Positions 16,465 to 26,344 of a stretch of 64,000 nt of DNA are shown here, piece after piece (within the stretch, counting starts at the first letter, position 1; each line of letters opens with the position of its first letter). Both the position numbers and the translations under genes were made by a program. The notes below the pieces were generated by a model. That model saw only the letters and a list, made by a program, of their open reading frames with translations. It was not told the origin of the DNA and searched no databases. This DNA is from Psychrosphaera saromensis (GTDB lineage Bacteria; Pseudomonadota; Gammaproteobacteria; Enterobacterales; Alteromonadaceae). The DNA lies in assembly GCF_002954545.1 (NCBI RefSeq), contig NZ_MSCH01000003.1, forward strand, positions 62,001 to 126,000, given 5' to 3'.

Positions 16465-17269
16465 CCAAGTATTCAGTAAAAAACAAAGCATTCATAAACA
16501 GCAAGATCAACTCTACCGTGTTCTTATATTTTGCTTGCTCTTGTTTAGCCCAGTAATTTTATTACTGTCACCTTTACCTAGCTTTTTGATTTATCAAGGT
16601 ACTGATAATTACGTATCGCATCTTGTAGGTTGGCTTATTATTACTCTTGTTAGTTTACTCGAAGGGTATTTATTCTTGTCCGTTTGGCAAAACAAAGAGT
16701 TGATATTTTTCAAGTACTTATTTGGCCGAAATTTTAACAAGAATCTATTACTTACCTTTTTTAAATTTACTATTTTATTACATGTTTGTGTTTGGGCAGG
16801 TTATGCAAAAGTCGACTGGTCGTTGTCAAACCTTGCTTTAACAGCAAGTATATACGCTTATAGTGCTGGTATTTTCATATTACAGCTCAAGTTTAAACTA
16901 GCACCAAAAGCAGAAATAAAGATGAAATGGCCCAATATAAAAATAGTTAACTTTATATTATTAAAGGGTAATTTAACGTCCATTGCTTTATTTTTAATTG
17001 GAAGTTATGTCTGTTATATTTTTCTCAATAACGTTGAAAAAATTGAAGTTATATTAGCAGTCGTTGGTCTGTGGTTAATATTAACCACTTATTTGATGTT
17101 GCAAATTTGGCGTTCTATTAGAAAAAACCAAGCTAGCATGAGTTTATTCTTAACCAACATAAACTCAAATTACTGTACTCTTATCTGCACGATAACTAAT
17201 TGGTTGTTTATTTTTGCACTAGTAACAAGTTTAACCATAATGGTTATTATGTTGTTGCCCGCAAAATAA
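16457..17269 (+). CDS. Polytopic membrane protein, probable partner of the upstream ABC ATPase
   Basis: Predicted inner-membrane protein of 270 residues with six to eight hydrophobic helices and no recognisable catalytic motif. It overlaps the ATPase gene by 8 bases if started at the ATG at 16457 (ATG at 16445 is also possible; neither has a strong ribosome binding site, as expected for translational coupling). The composition and the pairing suggest the transmembrane half of a two-gene ABC exporter. I do not recognise the family with certainty. Confidence 0.7.
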   Translation: MFSQVFSKKQSIHKQQDQLYRVLIFCLLLFSPVILLLSPLPSFLIYQGTDNYVSHLVGWLIITLVSLLEGYLFLSVWQNKELIFFKYLFGRNFNKNLLLTFFKFTILLHVCVWAGYAKVDWSLSNLALTASIYAYSAGIFILQLKFKLAPKAEIKMKWPNIKIVNFILLKGNLTSIALFLIGSYVCYIFLNNVEKIEVILAVVGLWLILTTYLMLQIWRSIRKNQASMSLFLTNINSNYCTLICTITNWLFIFALVTSLTIMVIMLLPAK

Positions 17270-17316
17270 ACTCTCTCCTTTGTAATATACAAATAGTGTA
17301 GGAGACAAACCTATAA

Positions 17317-17346
17317 AAAAGGCCAATATATTCATTGGCCTTTTCT
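17317..17346. terminator. Bidirectional terminator between the ABC pair and ispG
   Basis: 11-bp stem AAAAGGCCAAT/ATTGGCCTTTT with a six-base loop; the A and T tracts on both sides allow use from either direction between convergent genes. Confidence 0.9.
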
Positions 17347-17376
17347 TTTATACGATCATCTATAAAGTTTGATCAC

Positions 17377-18480
17377 TTAATCCAGATTTTCAATTGGTAT
17401 CTTTTTAGCTAGATAATCTCTGATCTCAGCTTCCATTTGATCGGCAGCACTGCCGTTGTCTATGCGTTTTTTCTGACGTTGGCCATTAATATAAAAACCA
17501 CTGCGTTTGTTCGCACCTGCTAAGCCTAAATCTGATATTAGAGCTTCACCTGGACCGTTCACAACACAACCAATAACCGATACAGTAATTGGTTCAATGA
17601 CATCTTCTAAACGCTCTTCAAGCTGATTCATGGTTTGTACCACATCAAACTCTTGTCTTGAGCAGCTAGGGCAAGCAATAAAGTTAATTCCGCGAGAACG
17701 TATACTTAGTGATTTTAAGATATCAAAGCCCACTTTCACTTCTTCTACCGGATCCGCAGCTAAAGATATGCGCATTGTATCGCCAATACCTTCGGCTAAT
17801 AACATACCTAAACCAACTGCCGATTTAACCGCACCAGAGCGGAAACCGCCAGCTTCTGTAATGCCTAGGTGAATGGGTTGTTCAATTTCTTTGGCCAATA
17901 AACGATAAGCACCTACCGCTAAATGCACATCAGACGCTTTCACACTGACTTTAAAGTTATGAAAGTCATAGCTCTTTAAGATATTAACATGACGCATAGC
18001 CGACTCTAATAAAGCTTCTGGGCAAGGTTCATGATATTTTTCTTGAATGTCTTTTTCTAAAGAACCGCCATTTACGCCGATTCTAATTGGAATGTTTTTT
18101 TCTTTTGCTGCATCTATCACCGCTTTAATACGGTCTTCACTACCAATATTACCTGGATTGATGCGTAAACAGTCAGCACCATATTCAGCAACTTTTAGCG
18201 CAATACGATAATCAAAATGAATGTCCGCAACTAATGGAATATCCACTAACTGTTTAATTTGTTTAAATGACTCAGCAGCATCCATCGTTGGTACAGAAAC
18301 TCGAACGATATCAGCACCGGCTTTTTGCAGTGCATTAATTTGGTTTACAGTTGCTTCAACATCAGAAGTGTTAGTGTTGGTCATCGACTGAACCGAAATT
18401 GGAGCATCGCCACCAACAGGGACATTACCAACCATGATCTGTATTGATTTACGGCGAGTTATTGGGTTTTCACCAAACAT
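17377..18480 (-). CDS. ispG: 4-hydroxy-3-methylbut-2-enyl diphosphate synthase (IspG/GcpE)
   Basis: Fe-S enzyme of the methylerythritol phosphate route to isoprenoids: turns the cyclodiphosphate MEcPP into HMBPP, using flavodoxin. The 367-residue protein has the TIM-barrel N-terminal half ([29 protein letters not shown]) and the C-terminal [4Fe-4S] domain with Cys in [12 protein letters not shown] and [11 protein letters not shown]. It sits in the conserved gamma-proteobacterial order rlmN-pilW-rodZ-ispG, 92 bases behind rodZ. Confidence 0.97.
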   Translation of the reverse strand: MFGENPITRRKSIQIMVGNVPVGGDAPISVQSMTNTNTSDVEATVNQINALQKAGADIVRVSVPTMDAAESFKQIKQLVDIPLVADIHFDYRIALKVAEYGADCLRINPGNIGSEDRIKAVIDAAKEKNIPIRIGVNGGSLEKDIQEKYHEPCPEALLESAMRHVNILKSYDFHNFKVSVKASDVHLAVGAYRLLAKEIEQPIHLGITEAGGFRSGAVKSAVGLGMLLAEGIGDTMRISLAADPVEEVKVGFDILKSLSIRSRGINFIACPSCSRQEFDVVQTMNQLEERLEDVIEPITVSVIGCVVNGPGEALISDLGLAGANKRSGFYINGQRQKKRIDNGSAADQMEAEIRDYLAKKIPIENLD

Positions 18481-18572
18481 TTATTTCTCTCTACAATTAA
18501 ATTCGGGCAAAATAAAAGGCTGAACGTGACAGCCTTTTATTTATGAATAAGCTATTAAGGCAGTTTACCCTA

Positions 18573-19493
18573 TTATAAAGCTTCTAACTCAAAACGAGCT
18601 ACTCTATTTTTAGGTAAATGATCAAGAGTGAACGCTTTGCCATTTACAAAAACACTCACACCTTCAGGTTTACCAAGTGACACACTTAGTGGACCTTGTG
18701 CATTTAATGACATTACGTAACCACCAGGTTTATTACCAACGGCAATACGGTCACCGTTTACGTCATAAACTTCAACCCAGCATTCACTTTCAAAACGCAT
18801 CTCTACTTTAATGTAACCTTCTGCATCAACAGTACCATTGTCGGCAACCATAGATTTTTGTGATGCACTTAATGGAACCGGTCTTTGAATATTATTAACT
18901 GGAACCGCCGTTTCTACAAATTTAGGTAATTCTTCCGCAGCAACCGTTGTTGTTGCAGCAGCTATAGTAGAAGTCTCTTCATCTGAAATGACAGGTAGTT
19001 TAACCGGCACTACCGCTTTCACTTCACTGGCTTGTACAATAATATGATCGTCATCACCAGCTACTGGAGCAAAGTCACTATATTGATTATCTTGAATCCA
19101 CCAAAAACCTAATGCTGCGATAACAATCATAGCAAAGATCCAGGTAACAAAAGACAATCGTCTTTCTAATTCTTTACGTTTCGTTCTACGAGAAAAAGAT
19201 TGCATCTCTTTAGCTGATTCGTCAAAAACCACACCTTTAGTTTCAACTACAGGAAGAACTGAATCTTCTGATACATTTACTTTTTTAGCATAAGAGCGGA
19301 TATATCCACGAACAAAAGTATCAGGTAAGTTTTTAGGAACTCGATCTTTTTCAATCGCTTCTAATACATGTAATGGTACTTTTATTTGTTTTGCTAAATC
19401 AACTAAATCGATATTTAGTGCTTGTCGAGCCGCAACTAGAATTTGTCCAGGACTTTGTTTTTGTTTTTGTTCGTCGTTCGATTGCTCACTCAT
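18573..19493 (-). CDS. rodZ: Cytoskeletal shape protein RodZ
   Basis: Bitopic inner-membrane protein that links MreB filaments to the wall elongation machinery. The 306 residues comprise a cytoplasmic HTH_25 domain (GQILVAARQALNIDLVDLA ... FVRGYIRSYAKKVNV), a basic juxtamembrane stretch (RRTKRKELERR), one helix (about 115-133), a low-complexity periplasmic linker rich in Val, Thr and Ala, and the C-terminal DUF4115 domain (ECWVEVYDVNG, SVFVNGK). Start is the ATG at 19493, 8 bases after the pilW stop; a TTG two codons earlier is possible. Confidence 0.93.
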   Translation of the reverse strand: MSEQSNDEQKQKQSPGQILVAARQALNIDLVDLAKQIKVPLHVLEAIEKDRVPKNLPDTFVRGYIRSYAKKVNVSEDSVLPVVETKGVVFDESAKEMQSFSRRTKRKELERRLSFVTWIFAMIVIAALGFWWIQDNQYSDFAPVAGDDDHIIVQASEVKAVVPVKLPVISDEETSTIAAATTTVAAEELPKFVETAVPVNNIQRPVPLSASQKSMVADNGTVDAEGYIKVEMRFESECWVEVYDVNGDRIAVGNKPGGYVMSLNAQGPLSVSLGKPEGVSVFVNGKAFTLDHLPKNRVARFELEAL

Positions 19494-19501
19494 GACCAAA
19501 A

Positions 19502-20857
19502 CTACTCCACTTCCACTTTTAAGATTTTAGTACCTACGGCGACTAAACCGTCATGTTTCACTTTATTCCAAGCCATTAACTTAGCCAAAGGAATATTCAA
19601 TTCATCGGCTATTGCTGACAAATCTTTACTTTGTTTTACCGTATAAAAAATATCTGGGTTTTGAACAAACAACTTATCGCCAGAGTTTACTTGCTGACTT
19701 TTTAATTTATTCCATTTCACTAAAGCTGAAATTTGAACATTAAATTTAAGCGACACTCGATATAAATTTTCTCCATATTGAACTGTATAACTTGGAATTT
19801 CAACATTATCGACATTTATATCTAAAGTAGGTGCTCGTTTAACCGACTCAGTCTTAGAATTATCATCTTGTTGTGAAACAATAATTTCACTAGGTAAAGC
19901 TGACGACTTCCCAATACCGACCACTGAATGCGGACTACTCGGCTTACTTTCTACTTTAACAATTTCTTGATTTTTTGATAATTTTTGTACTTTCACCGTT
20001 TGAGTATTTGCTTTTGAACCTTGTTTAACTATTTGTAAGTAGCGTATTTTTCGCTGTTCAAAAATAGATTCCTGAATTAAATTCGAGCTTAACAACAAAC
20101 TTTGGTGACTTAGCGGAAAATCTGAGGTTAAACGAGTACGGTATTGTTTAGCTTTATTATGTTTTCCTGCTGAAGTTTCCAGCAAAATCCCCATTAACAA
20201 ACTTTGGGCATTTTGTTCTGACCTAGCTAAATAGGTGTTATATAACTTAAATGCTTCTGATAAATGCCCCATAGCATAATGCACTGAAATAAGGTCGAGT
20301 AAGGTTTCAGAGCTATTCGGGTTATGTTGGTAGGATTGAGTTAGCGATTTGAGAGCGTCTTCAAAATAATCAGCTTTTAGCATGCACAAAGCCATATTCT
20401 CATAGCTTTCAGCGATTTGGCTGTAACGAGGAATTGCAACGGCTTGCTTAAAACGCATTATTGCATGATCGTAATCGGTTAATTTACATAAAAATACGGC
20501 ATAGTTATTTAATGTATTAGGGTTGTTGGGACCAATTTGCAATGACTTCTGATAGGATTGTTCAGCTTTTACCACATCACCAACCGCTTGATAATAGTAA
20601 GCTAAACTGGAATGAGTATCGGCACGCATCGGCGCATATTCTAAGGCTTTATCTAAATTGTATTTAGCTTGTGGGTAGTTTTTATTACGTAGGTAGCCTA
20701 GACCTAATAACAGTCTAGACTTTGCAGCATCTTCTTTATCAAACGCTAACGAGCGAGCTTGCTGATCAGAGTCAATATAAGACTGTTCTGTCACACAGCC
20801 AAATATAAATATTAACCCTAAGCTATATATGATCGCTCGCAAAATACTAGTGCGCAT
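19502..20857 (-). CDS. pilW: Type IV pilus stability lipoprotein PilW/PilF with LysM repeats
   Basis: Outer-membrane lipoprotein (pilotin) needed for assembly of the PilQ secretin. The lipobox ends at LIFIFGC. About six TPR units follow (residues 40-260: NYPQAKYNLDKALEYAP, VVKAEQSYQKSLQIGPNNPN and others). Unlike the usual 250-residue PilW, the protein runs to 451 residues and carries two LysM peptidoglycan-binding units at its end (YTVQYGENLYRVSLKFNV and FYTVKQSKDLSAIADELNI). The start is the ATG at 20857, 7 bases after GAGAAG; a longer reading to 20869 uses TTG. It lies between rlmN and rodZ. Confidence 0.9.
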   Translation of the reverse strand: MRTSILRAIIYSLGLIFIFGCVTEQSYIDSDQQARSLAFDKEDAAKSRLLLGLGYLRNKNYPQAKYNLDKALEYAPMRADTHSSLAYYYQAVGDVVKAEQSYQKSLQIGPNNPNTLNNYAVFLCKLTDYDHAIMRFKQAVAIPRYSQIAESYENMALCMLKADYFEDALKSLTQSYQHNPNSSETLLDLISVHYAMGHLSEAFKLYNTYLARSEQNAQSLLMGILLETSAGKHNKAKQYRTRLTSDFPLSHQSLLLSSNLIQESIFEQRKIRYLQIVKQGSKANTQTVKVQKLSKNQEIVKVESKPSSPHSVVGIGKSSALPSEIIVSQQDDNSKTESVKRAPTLDINVDNVEIPSYTVQYGENLYRVSLKFNVQISALVKWNKLKSQQVNSGDKLFVQNPDIFYTVKQSKDLSAIADELNIPLAKLMAWNKVKHDGLVAVGTKILKVEVE

Positions 20858-20897
20858 ATTTCTTCTCAATTATTTTTAGTATAAGTGTTTAAAACTA

Positions 20898-22052
20898 TTA
20901 AACTATTTTGACCGAGATTGAATCACCTTTCGCCTGTTTTTTCAATACTCTCTTAGTTCTATCAACAATATCACCAGCAAGTTGACCACAAGCTGCATCG
21001 ATGTCATCACCTCGAGTACGACGTACAATACAAGTATACCCCTCTTCTTGCATCACTTTAGCAAATCTATCTACACGAGAGTTAGACGATTTACCGTACG
21101 GTGCTCCTGGGAACGGATTCCACGGTATAAGGTTTATTTTTGAAGGCGTGCCACGTAATGTTTTGGCTAATTCACGAGCTTGTTCCATGGAGTCGTTGAT
21201 ACCGTCTAACATAACGTATTCAACCGTAATATCTTGATTGGCAGTAGAGCCATCAATATAACGACGACATGATGCTAAAAAGGCTTCAATATTATATTTT
21301 TTATTAACTGGAACTAAGATATCTCGTAATTCATCATTTGGCGCATGTAATGAAATAGCTAACGCCACATCAATTTTTTCTTTTAATAAATCTAAAGCCG
21401 GTACAACACCAGAAGTGCTAAGCGTAACTCGACGTTTAGACAAGCCAAAAGCGAAGTCATCCATCATTAGTTCCATAGCAGGAACCACATTATTAACATT
21501 TAATAACGGCTCGCCCATGCCCATCATAACCACGTTAGTTACAGCACGGTTGGTTGATAAACCATCCCAACCAATATCTTGCACTACACGCCAAACTTGA
21601 CCGATGATCTCACCGACTTTCAAATTACGGTTGAAGCCTTGTGCGCCCGTTGAACAAAACGGACATTCTAACGCGCAACCGACTTGAGAAGACACACACA
21701 AGGTTGCTCGATTTCCATCAGGGATCCAAACGGCTTCTACTTCTTGTCCATCTTCTAATAGTAAAGCGTATTTAATTGTTCCATCAGTCGATACTTGGCG
21801 AACACTGATCTCTGGTGCTTTTATCACACACTTTTCTTTTAATTTGGTTCTTAAGACTTTAGAAAAATTGGTCATTTCATCAAAATCAGTTTTACCCATT
21901 TGATAAATCCACTTCACCGCTTGGTCAGCACGAAATCCTTTCTCGCCAAATTCATCAGCAAAAAACTTACGCATACCTTTACGGTCAAAATCCATTAAAT
22001 TAATTTTTGCAGCGGTAAGTTGGGTCGCCGGTGTGGTTATTTCTACAGTCAT
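20898..22052 (-). CDS. rlmN: Dual-specificity RNA methyltransferase RlmN
   Basis: Radical SAM enzyme that methylates C2 of A2503 in 23S rRNA and A37 of some tRNAs. The CxxxCxxC cluster motif is [10 protein letters not shown], and the GGEP-like stretch is GMGEPLLN. The C-terminal catalytic Cys is in [11 protein letters not shown]. Length (384) is normal. The gene starts a conserved minus-strand run with pilW, rodZ and ispG. Confidence 0.96.
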   Translation of the reverse strand: MTVEITTPATQLTAAKINLMDFDRKGMRKFFADEFGEKGFRADQAVKWIYQMGKTDFDEMTNFSKVLRTKLKEKCVIKAPEISVRQVSTDGTIKYALLLEDGQEVEAVWIPDGNRATLCVSSQVGCALECPFCSTGAQGFNRNLKVGEIIGQVWRVVQDIGWDGLSTNRAVTNVVMMGMGEPLLNVNNVVPAMELMMDDFAFGLSKRRVTLSTSGVVPALDLLKEKIDVALAISLHAPNDELRDILVPVNKKYNIEAFLASCRRYIDGSTANQDITVEYVMLDGINDSMEQARELAKTLRGTPSKINLIPWNPFPGAPYGKSSNSRVDRFAKVMQEEGYTCIVRRTRGDDIDAACGQLAGDIVDRTKRVLKKQAKGDSISVKIV

Positions 22053-22087
22053 AAAAGCCTCTTTGTAACTTATATCTTGGTTCTTTA

Positions 22088-22105
22088 TTAGGGAGTGCTC
22101 CCTAA
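22088..22105. promoter_or_regulatory. Inverted repeat in the rlmN leader region
   Basis: TTAGGGAGTGCTCCCTAA is an 8-bp perfect inverted repeat with a 2-base centre, 36 bases before the rlmN start. It may form a leader hairpin or bind a protein; there is no T tract to make it a terminator. Confidence 0.4.
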
Positions 22106-22200
22106 AAGAAATGGATGCGTTATTACACGCGTACTAATTTTTCTAATAACTCTAATTTATAGCTAATTCTGTGCAATATTTAAGAGTGATTAGAAAAACA

Positions 22201-22230
22201 AAAAGGACTTAGAATTTCTAAGTCCTTTTA
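22201..22230 (-). terminator. Intrinsic terminator after ndk
   Basis: 14-bp stem (AAAAGGACTTAGAA/TTCTAAGTCCTTTT), one-base loop, flanked by T-rich sequence on the minus strand, 57 bases past the ndk stop. Confidence 0.85.
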
Positions 22231-22286
22231 ACGTATTGTTTATTTAATATTGCTTAACGATAGTTGTGCTTAAGCAAAAAGTTAAA

Positions 22287-22718
22287 TTAACGAGTACGTG
22301 AACAAAGTTCGTCTGCAGAGAAGAAATATGCAATTTCACGAGCTGCTGATTCAGGAGCATCAGAACCGTGACAAGCATTTTCGTCGATAGAAGCTGCATA
22401 GTCAGCACGTAAAGTACCAGCTAGTGCTTCAGCTGGGTTAGTTGCGCCCATGATTTCACGATTTTTTAATACTGCATTTTCGCCTTCTAAAACTTGAACC
22501 ATTACTGGGCCAGAAGTCATGAAAGAAACTAAAGCACCAAAGAAAGGACGTTCGCTATGTTCAGCGTAAAAACCTTCAGCTTGCTCTTTTGAAAGGTGAA
22601 CCATTTTAGAAGCAACAATGCGTAAGCCTGCAGATTCGAAACGGTTATAGATAGCGCCGATTACATTTTTAGCAACTGCGTCAGGTTTGATGATTGAAAA
22701 AGTACGTTCTAAAGCCAT
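22287..22718 (-). CDS. ndk: Nucleoside diphosphate kinase
   Basis: Transfers the gamma phosphate between nucleoside tri- and diphosphates through a phospho-histidine. The 143-residue protein begins [12 protein letters not shown] and holds the active-site motif [12 protein letters not shown] with the catalytic His, and the Kpn-loop region. Standard length. It has its own terminator and is monocistronic next to rlmN. Confidence 0.98.
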   Translation of the reverse strand: MALERTFSIIKPDAVAKNVIGAIYNRFESAGLRIVASKMVHLSKEQAEGFYAEHSERPFFGALVSFMTSGPVMVQVLEGENAVLKNREIMGATNPAEALAGTLRADYAASIDENACHGSDAPESAAREIAYFFSADELCSRTR

Positions 22719-22930
22719 GTTAGTTAAACTCCAAGGTTTAAATTTAATAATTAAGGGTTCTAAAATTTAGGGCGCGAATTATACGTTAATTAATTAAAAA
22801 TAAATATGGTAAAAACTACTATTCACAAACTTATATTAATTGCGCTATTCTTATTACTCACACGATCTGAAATTAAATAAGACTTATCACCTAAGTGCTT
22901 ATTAAATAAACATATTACGGGCTCAATTTA

Positions 22931-24346
22931 ATGTCACAACCTCAGTTTGTAACTGAACTACTAAATACTTTAAAGTCAAAATATCAACTTGTGTTAGATG
23001 ATGCCGTTGACTTTTTTGCCCAATATAAAGCCTTACATATGGTATACGCTAAGGAATCTAAAAGATTCGAGGAAATACAGCATCAGCTTACCACTATTTA
23101 TAATTACAAAAAAAAGCATAATGTCTTACCTAAAATAAAAGGTCACAGTGATCCTAAATCTTATCTTTTAGAGTTAGAAGCGATAAAACTAAGGTCTCAA
23201 GCTGAAGTAGATAAAATTGAACCTCAAATATTTGCAGGGTTTAAAAAACGCCAAGCTTTGTTAAACGATATCGCCACATCCATTGCCAAATCTACGATAC
23301 AGGAAAGAGACGCGAGTCAGTTTATTGCAACTATGATGTTACGCGCGCCACTACCCGCCGATCATAATCGTTGTGAGATCAACGAAAAAACCAAACCTAT
23401 TTATATATCGGCATTGGTAATTTCACTGTTAACTCAGCTTATTGGCCAAGGTATTATTGATGATGATTATATTATAAGTCGTATTCCTTCTCTGTCAGAG
23501 CATGAAAAAGATCCCGACTTAGTGGAACATCACGCTGAAGAATTAGACATTTATATAACAGAAGTTCTCAATCCAATTATCATCGCAGCCCTGCTGCATA
23601 ATATTGGCAGTTACTGCATGGAAGCAGAAGCTATTTATCAAGGTGATCGTTTCCAGGCATTAGATGAAGATGCCCGTAAGGTATTAATTAAAACCATCAG
23701 CGACAATACCAACATCTACTTAAATTGGGGATACGGTAAACCATTAGAGCGTTATTGGGGTGAAGAGCAACTTAATATTGAATTAGATAAGTTTGATATT
23801 ATAGAGTCCATTGTTAAGAACTACCCTAAATCACAAGATCCTATGGGTAATTTACTCCGTATTCCAATGATCTATTCGTCATTTACCTTGTCGACTAAGC
23901 ACCAGCATGACTTTAGATTTATTTTCAAAGCTTACGATATCTTAAACAGCGGTATAGAAAAAAAGATGGTGTACCAACCTTATGCTGAAGTATTTTTAAA
24001 TATGGTCGGCAAATATCCGCTAGGAGCTGGTATTTCGTTTATATCTTTAGAAACTGGCTATCCAGAACGCGCAATTGTATCGGCGTTGAACCCTCCAGAG
24101 CCGACAACGGCAGTAGTCAAACAACTTACTCGCCGCCAAGTTTATGCGGACGACCATACCCAAGTTGCGGTCACTAAGGATTATATAGTTTCAAACAGTA
24201 CAGCACGTAAAAACTCAGAATTCGATACGTCTTATTATAAAAAACAGTTCCCTAATGGTTACTTTTGGAATCCATCAGAAGCTTGGCAAATCGATTTAGA
24301 GCATAAGAAGTTTTGGCGTAGAGATAACAGATTAAAACCAAACTAG
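22931..24346 (+). CDS. Conserved hypothetical protein with a degenerate HD-like region
   Basis: Cytoplasmic protein of 471 residues, no signal peptide or membrane helix. The N-terminal 130 residues are helical and charged (coiled-coil-like, ending QERDASQF). The middle (about 150-350) resembles an HD/HD-GYP helical domain: IIIAALLHNIGSYCMEAE stands where an HD motif would be, with HN replacing HD, and KAYDILNSGIEKKMVYQPYA resembles the later HD-GYP helices (FKAYD, RPY). The catalytic residues seem lost, so a binding or scaffold role is more likely than phosphodiesterase activity. The C-terminus is Trp- and Tyr-rich. It is divergent from ndk and ends at a hairpin. Confidence 0.65.
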   Translation: MSQPQFVTELLNTLKSKYQLVLDDAVDFFAQYKALHMVYAKESKRFEEIQHQLTTIYNYKKKHNVLPKIKGHSDPKSYLLELEAIKLRSQAEVDKIEPQIFAGFKKRQALLNDIATSIAKSTIQERDASQFIATMMLRAPLPADHNRCEINEKTKPIYISALVISLLTQLIGQGIIDDDYIISRIPSLSEHEKDPDLVEHHAEELDIYITEVLNPIIIAALLHNIGSYCMEAEAIYQGDRFQALDEDARKVLIKTISDNTNIYLNWGYGKPLERYWGEEQLNIELDKFDIIESIVKNYPKSQDPMGNLLRIPMIYSSFTLSTKHQHDFRFIFKAYDILNSGIEKKMVYQPYAEVFLNMVGKYPLGAGISFISLETGYPERAIVSALNPPEPTTAVVKQLTRRQVYADDHTQVAVTKDYIVSNSTARKNSEFDTSYYKKQFPNGYFWNPSEAWQIDLEHKKFWRRDNRLKPN

Positions 24347-24353
24347 CATTGAA

Positions 24354-24390
24354 CCAGAATGTTCGACCTTTGGACATTCTGGCATTTCCC
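24354..24390 (+). terminator. Probable terminator after the HD-like gene
   Basis: 9-bp stem CCAGAATGT/ACATTCTGG with an 11-base loop followed by a loose T-rich stretch. Confidence 0.6.
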
Positions 24391-24456
24391 TTTTATTTCA
24401 GCGAACTATCGGTAAACTAAGGTGTGTCAAAACTAAGACGAATTCAAGAGAGCCCA

Positions 24457-26190
24457 ATGAAATTAAAAGCTATTTTTTTCCTATCGACCCTATTTATCAT
24501 CAACGCTTGTACTGATGCTGGCAGCAATAACACAGCTCAGTTTCAGCAACTATTAGATAAACATTGGCAAAATGCCAGCACAGAGCAAGTCTTTTTTAGA
24601 AACGATCCAGACACCTTTAGAATGAATGGCAAACTGCCAGAAATGTCTGATGCAGGCAGAAAGCGCCGCGCCGAATACAATCAAGCCTTGTTAACCGAAT
24701 TAGATAACATTGACGTAACGGCTTTATCAGACGATGACCAAGTTACTTACCGTTTATTTAAATATGAACGTCAAACTGAAGCTAAAAGTTACCAGAATAT
24801 AGATCACTACTTCCCAATGAATTATTACGCGGGTTACCACAGCTACTTTGCTGGCGCACCAGCTAACATGTCATTTTTAACCACCACAGACTACGATAAC
24901 TATTTAGTAAGCTTGGCTGACTTCCCACGTTACAACCAAGAACATATTAATGACTTAACCATAGCAATTGAAAAAGGCTATACCCAGTACTGTGAAACCT
25001 TTAAGGATTACCACAAATCAATTAGTAAACACATAGTTGATAAGGTTGAAGACAGTAACTTTTGGGCACCTCTAGCCAATATCCCAGCAAACTTTAACCA
25101 ACAAGATAAACAAACCTATCGCAAAAAAGCCAAACAGCTTATCACTGATGTAGTGATCCCTGAATACCAAAAGTTTTATAACTTTTTCACAGAAGATTAC
25201 ATGACAAATTGTAGAACCATCGCTGGAATTAGTAGTGTTGAAGGTGGAGCAGATTACTACAAATATCTCATTAATTACTTTACAACCACAGACATGACAG
25301 CGGATGAAATACATCAAATAGGTTTAGATGAAGTAAAACGTATCCGCCAAGAAATGCAGCAAATCATAAACAAAGTTGGCTTTAAAGGTGACTTTAAATC
25401 CTTTATTCAATTCTTAAGAACCGACCCACAATTTTACGCGACAACCGAACGCGACTTACTAGAAAAAGCCAGTTACATAAGCCGTAAAATGGCAGCACAA
25501 CTACCTAAGTGGTTTTCCGTATTACCGCGTACGCCATTTGATATTAAATCTAGTGCCAGTGGCGCTTATTATGTTGGCTCTGATGGTTCAGGTAAAACAT
25601 CTGGGACTTATTTTCTAGCCACTAAAAACCTAAAAAGCGAACCTTTATACACACTTGAAGCATTAACCTTCCACGAAGCCGAACCAGGTCACCATCTACA
25701 AGGTTCAATCGCCCGTGAAGTAGACATGGCAGAGTTCAGAAAAATATTGTCACACTCAGCATTTACCGAGGGTTGGGGCTTATATTCAGAAAAATTAGGC
25801 AAAGAAATAGGATTTTACCAAGACCCTTACAGTGACTTTGGCCGTTTAACCTATGAAGCATGGCGTGCATGCCGTTTAGTGGTTGATACCGGCATTCATG
25901 CCAAAGGTTGGACTCGTCAGCAAGCAATTGATTATTTAGCTGAAAATACCGCATTGAGCATGCCTGACGTAATTGGCCAAATAGACAGATACATTAGCTG
26001 GCCAGCTCAAGCGTTATCTTACAAAATTGGTGAGATAAAGATGTTAGAACTGAGAAAACTTGCAGAAACGGAACTTGGCGAACAATTTGATGTAAGGGCT
26101 TTTCACGATCAAATACTTAAAAATGGTAGCTTGCCGTTAGCGCTATTGGAAGAGTTAACTAAAGACTGGATTGCTAAACAGAAAATCTAA
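24457..26190 (+). CDS. DUF885 family lipoprotein, probable zinc peptidase
   Basis: Exported lipoprotein of 577 residues (lipobox LFIINAC). DUF885 proteins resemble zinc carboxypeptidases; the metal motif is HEAEPGHHLQG at about residue 405, with a downstream Glu in AFTEGWGLYSE as third ligand candidate, and the C-terminal LSMPDVIGQIDRYISWPAQALSY block is typical. The start is the ATG at 24457, after AGAGAG; a longer reading to 24424 lacks the lipoprotein signal at its start. It fits the window's other exported peptidases as part of peptide use at the cell surface. Confidence 0.88.
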   Translation: MKLKAIFFLSTLFIINACTDAGSNNTAQFQQLLDKHWQNASTEQVFFRNDPDTFRMNGKLPEMSDAGRKRRAEYNQALLTELDNIDVTALSDDDQVTYRLFKYERQTEAKSYQNIDHYFPMNYYAGYHSYFAGAPANMSFLTTTDYDNYLVSLADFPRYNQEHINDLTIAIEKGYTQYCETFKDYHKSISKHIVDKVEDSNFWAPLANIPANFNQQDKQTYRKKAKQLITDVVIPEYQKFYNFFTEDYMTNCRTIAGISSVEGGADYYKYLINYFTTTDMTADEIHQIGLDEVKRIRQEMQQIINKVGFKGDFKSFIQFLRTDPQFYATTERDLLEKASYISRKMAAQLPKWFSVLPRTPFDIKSSASGAYYVGSDGSGKTSGTYFLATKNLKSEPLYTLEALTFHEAEPGHHLQGSIAREVDMAEFRKILSHSAFTEGWGLYSEKLGKEIGFYQDPYSDFGRLTYEAWRACRLVVDTGIHAKGWTRQQAIDYLAENTALSMPDVIGQIDRYISWPAQALSYKIGEIKMLELRKLAETELGEQFDVRAFHDQILKNGSLPLALLEELTKDWIAKQKI

Positions 26191-26210
26191 TTCTGAACGT
26201 CTTATGCTCG

Positions 26211-26310
26211 GAGCTATATAAATCAGAACTATATAAATCAGAACTATATAAATCAGAGCTATATAAATTGGTGCTATATAAATCAGAGCTATATAAAATA
26301 GCTCTGATGA
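26211..26310. repeat. 15-bp tandem repeats ending in a terminator-like hairpin
   Basis: Six units of GAGCTATATAAATCA (26211-26300) with one to four changes in some copies. The last unit together with ATAGCTCTGAT forms an 11-bp perfect stem with a five-base loop (26283-26309), followed by a T-rich stretch, and may end transcripts from both sides. It lies between two convergent genes. Confidence 0.9.
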
Positions 26311-26344
26311 TAGTTTTAGTTTTACGTACTAACGTCTATTACAT

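Noticed and set aside
26211-26300. CRISPR array
   Set aside because: Units are contiguous 15-mers without spacers and no cas gene is near.
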